A stretch of DNA of 16,382 nt. Source: Chlamydiota bacterium. GTDB lineage: Bacteria > Chlamydiota > Chlamydiia > Chlamydiales > JAJFMK01. Below the pieces are notes generated by a model. That model was not told the DNA's origin and did no database searches. It was given only the letters and a program-made list of their open reading frames with translations. Of the stretch, positions 15,368 to 16,382 are shown in pieces. Location: NCBI GenBank assembly GCA_021772215.1, contig JAJFMK010000074.1, forward strand, positions 1-16,382. Reading direction: 5' to 3'. The translations under genes and the position numbers were made by a program. Each line of letters starts with the position of its first letter. The stretch's first letter is position 1.

Positions 15368-15458
15368 GCCATCGACAAGAACTACGCAATGATTGGTGAG
15401 ACCCTGTACCCCAAGTATAATCTCTAAGGCACTCCCCTCGTTACCCTAAGGCCGCCGC
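15368..15458 (+). pseudogene. lepB 3'-region copy 2, degenerate
   Basis: Traces of the lepB C-terminal box remain (NYAMIGE for NYAMSGD; TAATCTCTAAGGCAC for the DNLEGT codons, now with a stop), ending in CCTAAGGCCGCCGC. About ten bases are missing inside compared with lepB. The end and the following TATACTGTGATTCTTGC are the same as in copy 1. Confidence 0.75.
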
Positions 15459-15487
15459 TATACTGTGATTCTTGCCAAAAATTGAGC

Positions 15488-16081
15488 TCATTGAATACGA
15501 ACGGTTACAGAACCAAAAGTTCTGGTAGCCAATCTATTGCTACCGGATGAACCCTCCGAAACTGAAATGTCAATAGGATTGGATGGATCACTAACATCAA
15601 CAATTCTTAAGCCTTGAGGTGGCTCTTCAAAATAGGCATAATTACCGATAAATCTCACGCTTCTGGTTGGTTCCCAAGAATTATTTGTCTCATTCGTTGC
15701 TGTGGAACCTTCTCTCGCTTCTGTATTACGAAGCGCAGTAACTGATCTTTCAATGGGACGAGTAACAGAACCAAAAACTCTAGTAGCCAACCTATTGCTA
15801 CCGAGTAAACCCTCCGAAACTGAACTTGTCTCATGCGTTGCTGTGGAACCTTCTCTCGCTTCTGTATTACGAAGCGCAGTAACTGAGTGAGTTTCATTTA
15901 TTGGAACATCAGATTCTCTACAGAGGGGGCAAGTGTGATTGATCTGTTGCCAAATGTTGATACACACCGCATCGAATTCATGACCACAACGAAGAGCTGT
16001 AACCTCACTGCTCATCGGTTCTAAACAGATAGAACAGTCATTACCAATAGGAGATGATGATCTACTAATACTAGATGACAT
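15488..16081 (-). CDS. RING finger protein with an LVIVD repeat and internal duplication (copy 2)
   Basis: A paralogue of the neighbouring RING gene, 197 residues, probable secreted ubiquitin ligase. The finger has C16, C19, C32, H34, C40, C51 and C54, with W44 and P52, but the fifth ligand is D37 (CGHEFDAVC) where copy 1 has His. Aspartate can bind zinc in some RING proteins, so loss of function is not certain. The LVIVD repeat is well kept: VRFIGNYAYFEEPPQGLRIV (142-161) then DVSDPSNP. A module SVTALRNTEAREGSTAT occurs twice (66-82 and 113-129), and SNRLATR-FGSVT also occurs twice; together they make an extra 47 residues, exactly the length difference from copy 1. The start at 16081 follows an in-frame stop four codons upstream and a TAAAAT box. 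Confidence 0.85.
   Translation of the reverse strand: MSSSISRSSSPIGNDCSICLEPMSSEVTALRCGHEFDAVCINIWQQINHTCPLCRESDVPINETHSVTALRNTEAREGSTATHETSSVSEGLLGSNRLATRVFGSVTRPIERSVTALRNTEAREGSTATNETNNSWEPTRSVRFIGNYAYFEEPPQGLRIVDVSDPSNPIDISVSEGSSGSNRLATRTFGSVTVRIQ
15686..15745. repeat. 60-bp direct repeat inside RING gene 2, first copy
   Basis: It matches 15827-15886 with one difference (CATTCG versus CATGCG). The copies are 141 bp apart, 47 codons, so the frame is kept. Confidence 0.9.
15827..15886. repeat. 60-bp direct repeat inside RING gene 2, second copy
   Basis: Partner of 15686-15745. The flanking TTCGGAGGGTTT-side module (protein SNRLATR-FGSVT) is also repeated at 15505-15568, so the duplicated unit spans the whole 141 bp. 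Confidence 0.9.
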
Positions 16082-16087
16082 AGGCTT

Positions 16088-16093
16088 ATTTTA
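16088..16093 (-). promoter_or_regulatory. -10 box of RING gene 2
   Basis: TAAAAT on the minus strand, six bases before the ATG at 16081, the same spacing as TATAAT in copy 1. Confidence 0.3.
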
Positions 16094-16170
16094 AAGTATT
16101 TTACCAAATAGGGATACTAAAAAATATTACCGACAAAAAAAAGAAATAATTTTAATCATGAGGGTCTATT

Positions 16171-16228
16171 TACCTAGACTCAACACACTCACCCTCGGCG
16201 ATAACTACGCCATAAAAGGAGACACTGA
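16171..16228 (+). pseudogene. lepB 3'-region copy 3, degenerate
   Basis: CTCACCCTCGGCGATAACTA is nearly identical to lepB at 12955 onward and encodes LTLGDNYA; similarity fades after GGAGACACT. It ends against the stop codon of the gene at the right edge. No RING gene follows it in the window. Confidence 0.65.
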
Positions 16229-16381
16229 TTAAGTCAGCCCCATTCCCGCTTGAACACAGGCATAGAACTTTTCATCAAATTCTTTGACGACCTCATCAAG
16301 TCCATCGACGAGCTTCTGCAAATCTTGTTTGTATTTCAAAAGACCGTTAAAGCCCTCTTTTTCAGAAATCAACTTTGTTAA
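16229..16381 (-). CDS. C-terminal end of a gene running off the right edge
   Basis: An open minus-strand frame of 50 codons ends in TAA at 16231-16229 and continues beyond the window. The visible end, with KEGFNGLLKYKQDLQKLVDG and then DEVVKEFDEKFYACVQAGMG, is charged and heptad-like, suggesting a coiled coil. No family is recognised. Its stop lies directly next to the third lepB-tail copy. Confidence 0.55.
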   Translation of the reverse strand, partial: LTKLISEKEGFNGLLKYKQDLQKLVDGLDEVVKEFDEKFYACVQAGMGLT

Positions 16382-16382
16382 C

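Noticed and set aside
15686..15886. The repeats near the right end as a CRISPR array
   Set aside because: Only two copies, in coding frame, spaced by 141 bp of coding sequence; no cas gene is present.
1..16382. tRNA, rRNA or known riboswitches
   Set aside because: I saw no cloverleaf with a conserved T-loop, no rRNA block and no known riboswitch core in the gaps.

Overview
The window looks like a piece of the chromosome of an environmental (Parachlamydia- or Waddlia-like) member of the Chlamydiae. The best single argument is a 625-residue signal peptidase I whose catalytic Ser and Lys boxes are separated from its C-terminal GDN/SDSR box by several hundred residues, the long form typical of chlamydial LepB. 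A TyrP-type aromatic amino acid permease, an isolated SufE, a proline-rich secreted-looking protein and eukaryote-type RING-finger proteins all fit that lifestyle. The assignment is inference from gene content; no rRNA or tRNA is present to settle it.

Left part (1-6205): a 5'-truncated adenylosuccinate synthetase-like gene, A+T-richer than its neighbours; a lone NitT/TauT-type ABC ATPase on the minus strand, divergent from an M24 metallopeptidase; a proline-rich protein of unknown function; a TyrP-like permease; and a GNAT acetyltransferase preceded by two near-identical 16-18 bp palindromes of the BlaI/MecI/CopY operator type (TACAnnTGTA core).

Middle part (6183-10571): on the minus strand, sufE, then a short gene overlapping its end, then a PheA/TfdB-type FAD monooxygenase, probably one transcription unit. 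The short gene is split by a 186-190 bp foldback element with 19-bp terminal inverted repeats and a TTAA at each end. Removing the element with one TTAA restores one continuous 140-codon frame that starts 13 bases inside sufE. Divergent from sufE is a coupled pair: a polytopic membrane protein and a signal-peptide protein. A 312-bp gap follows that holds several DnaA-box-like 9-mers, an A+T-rich stretch and an inverted repeat.

Right part (10572-16382): a gamma-glutamylcyclotransferase-like protein, full-length lepB, an exported protein of unknown function, and then an unusual array. Three degenerating copies of the lepB 3' region (14630-14753, 15368-15458, 16171-16228) alternate with two paralogous minus-strand genes that join a RING-H2 finger to a single LVIVD repeat. 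The two lepB-tail/RING units share the same junction, so they arose by tandem duplication. The second RING gene has also gained an in-frame 47-codon internal duplication and an H-to-D change at one zinc ligand. Another minus-strand gene runs off the right edge.

Several genes (the ABC ATPase, sufE, both RING genes, the exported protein, and possibly the proline-rich protein) have a TATAAT-like hexamer only 4-8 bases before their ATG and no Shine-Dalgarno sequence there, suggesting leaderless transcripts. The most notable items are the lepB-tail/RING array, the RING-LVIVD architecture and the foldback element with its reconstructable target gene.
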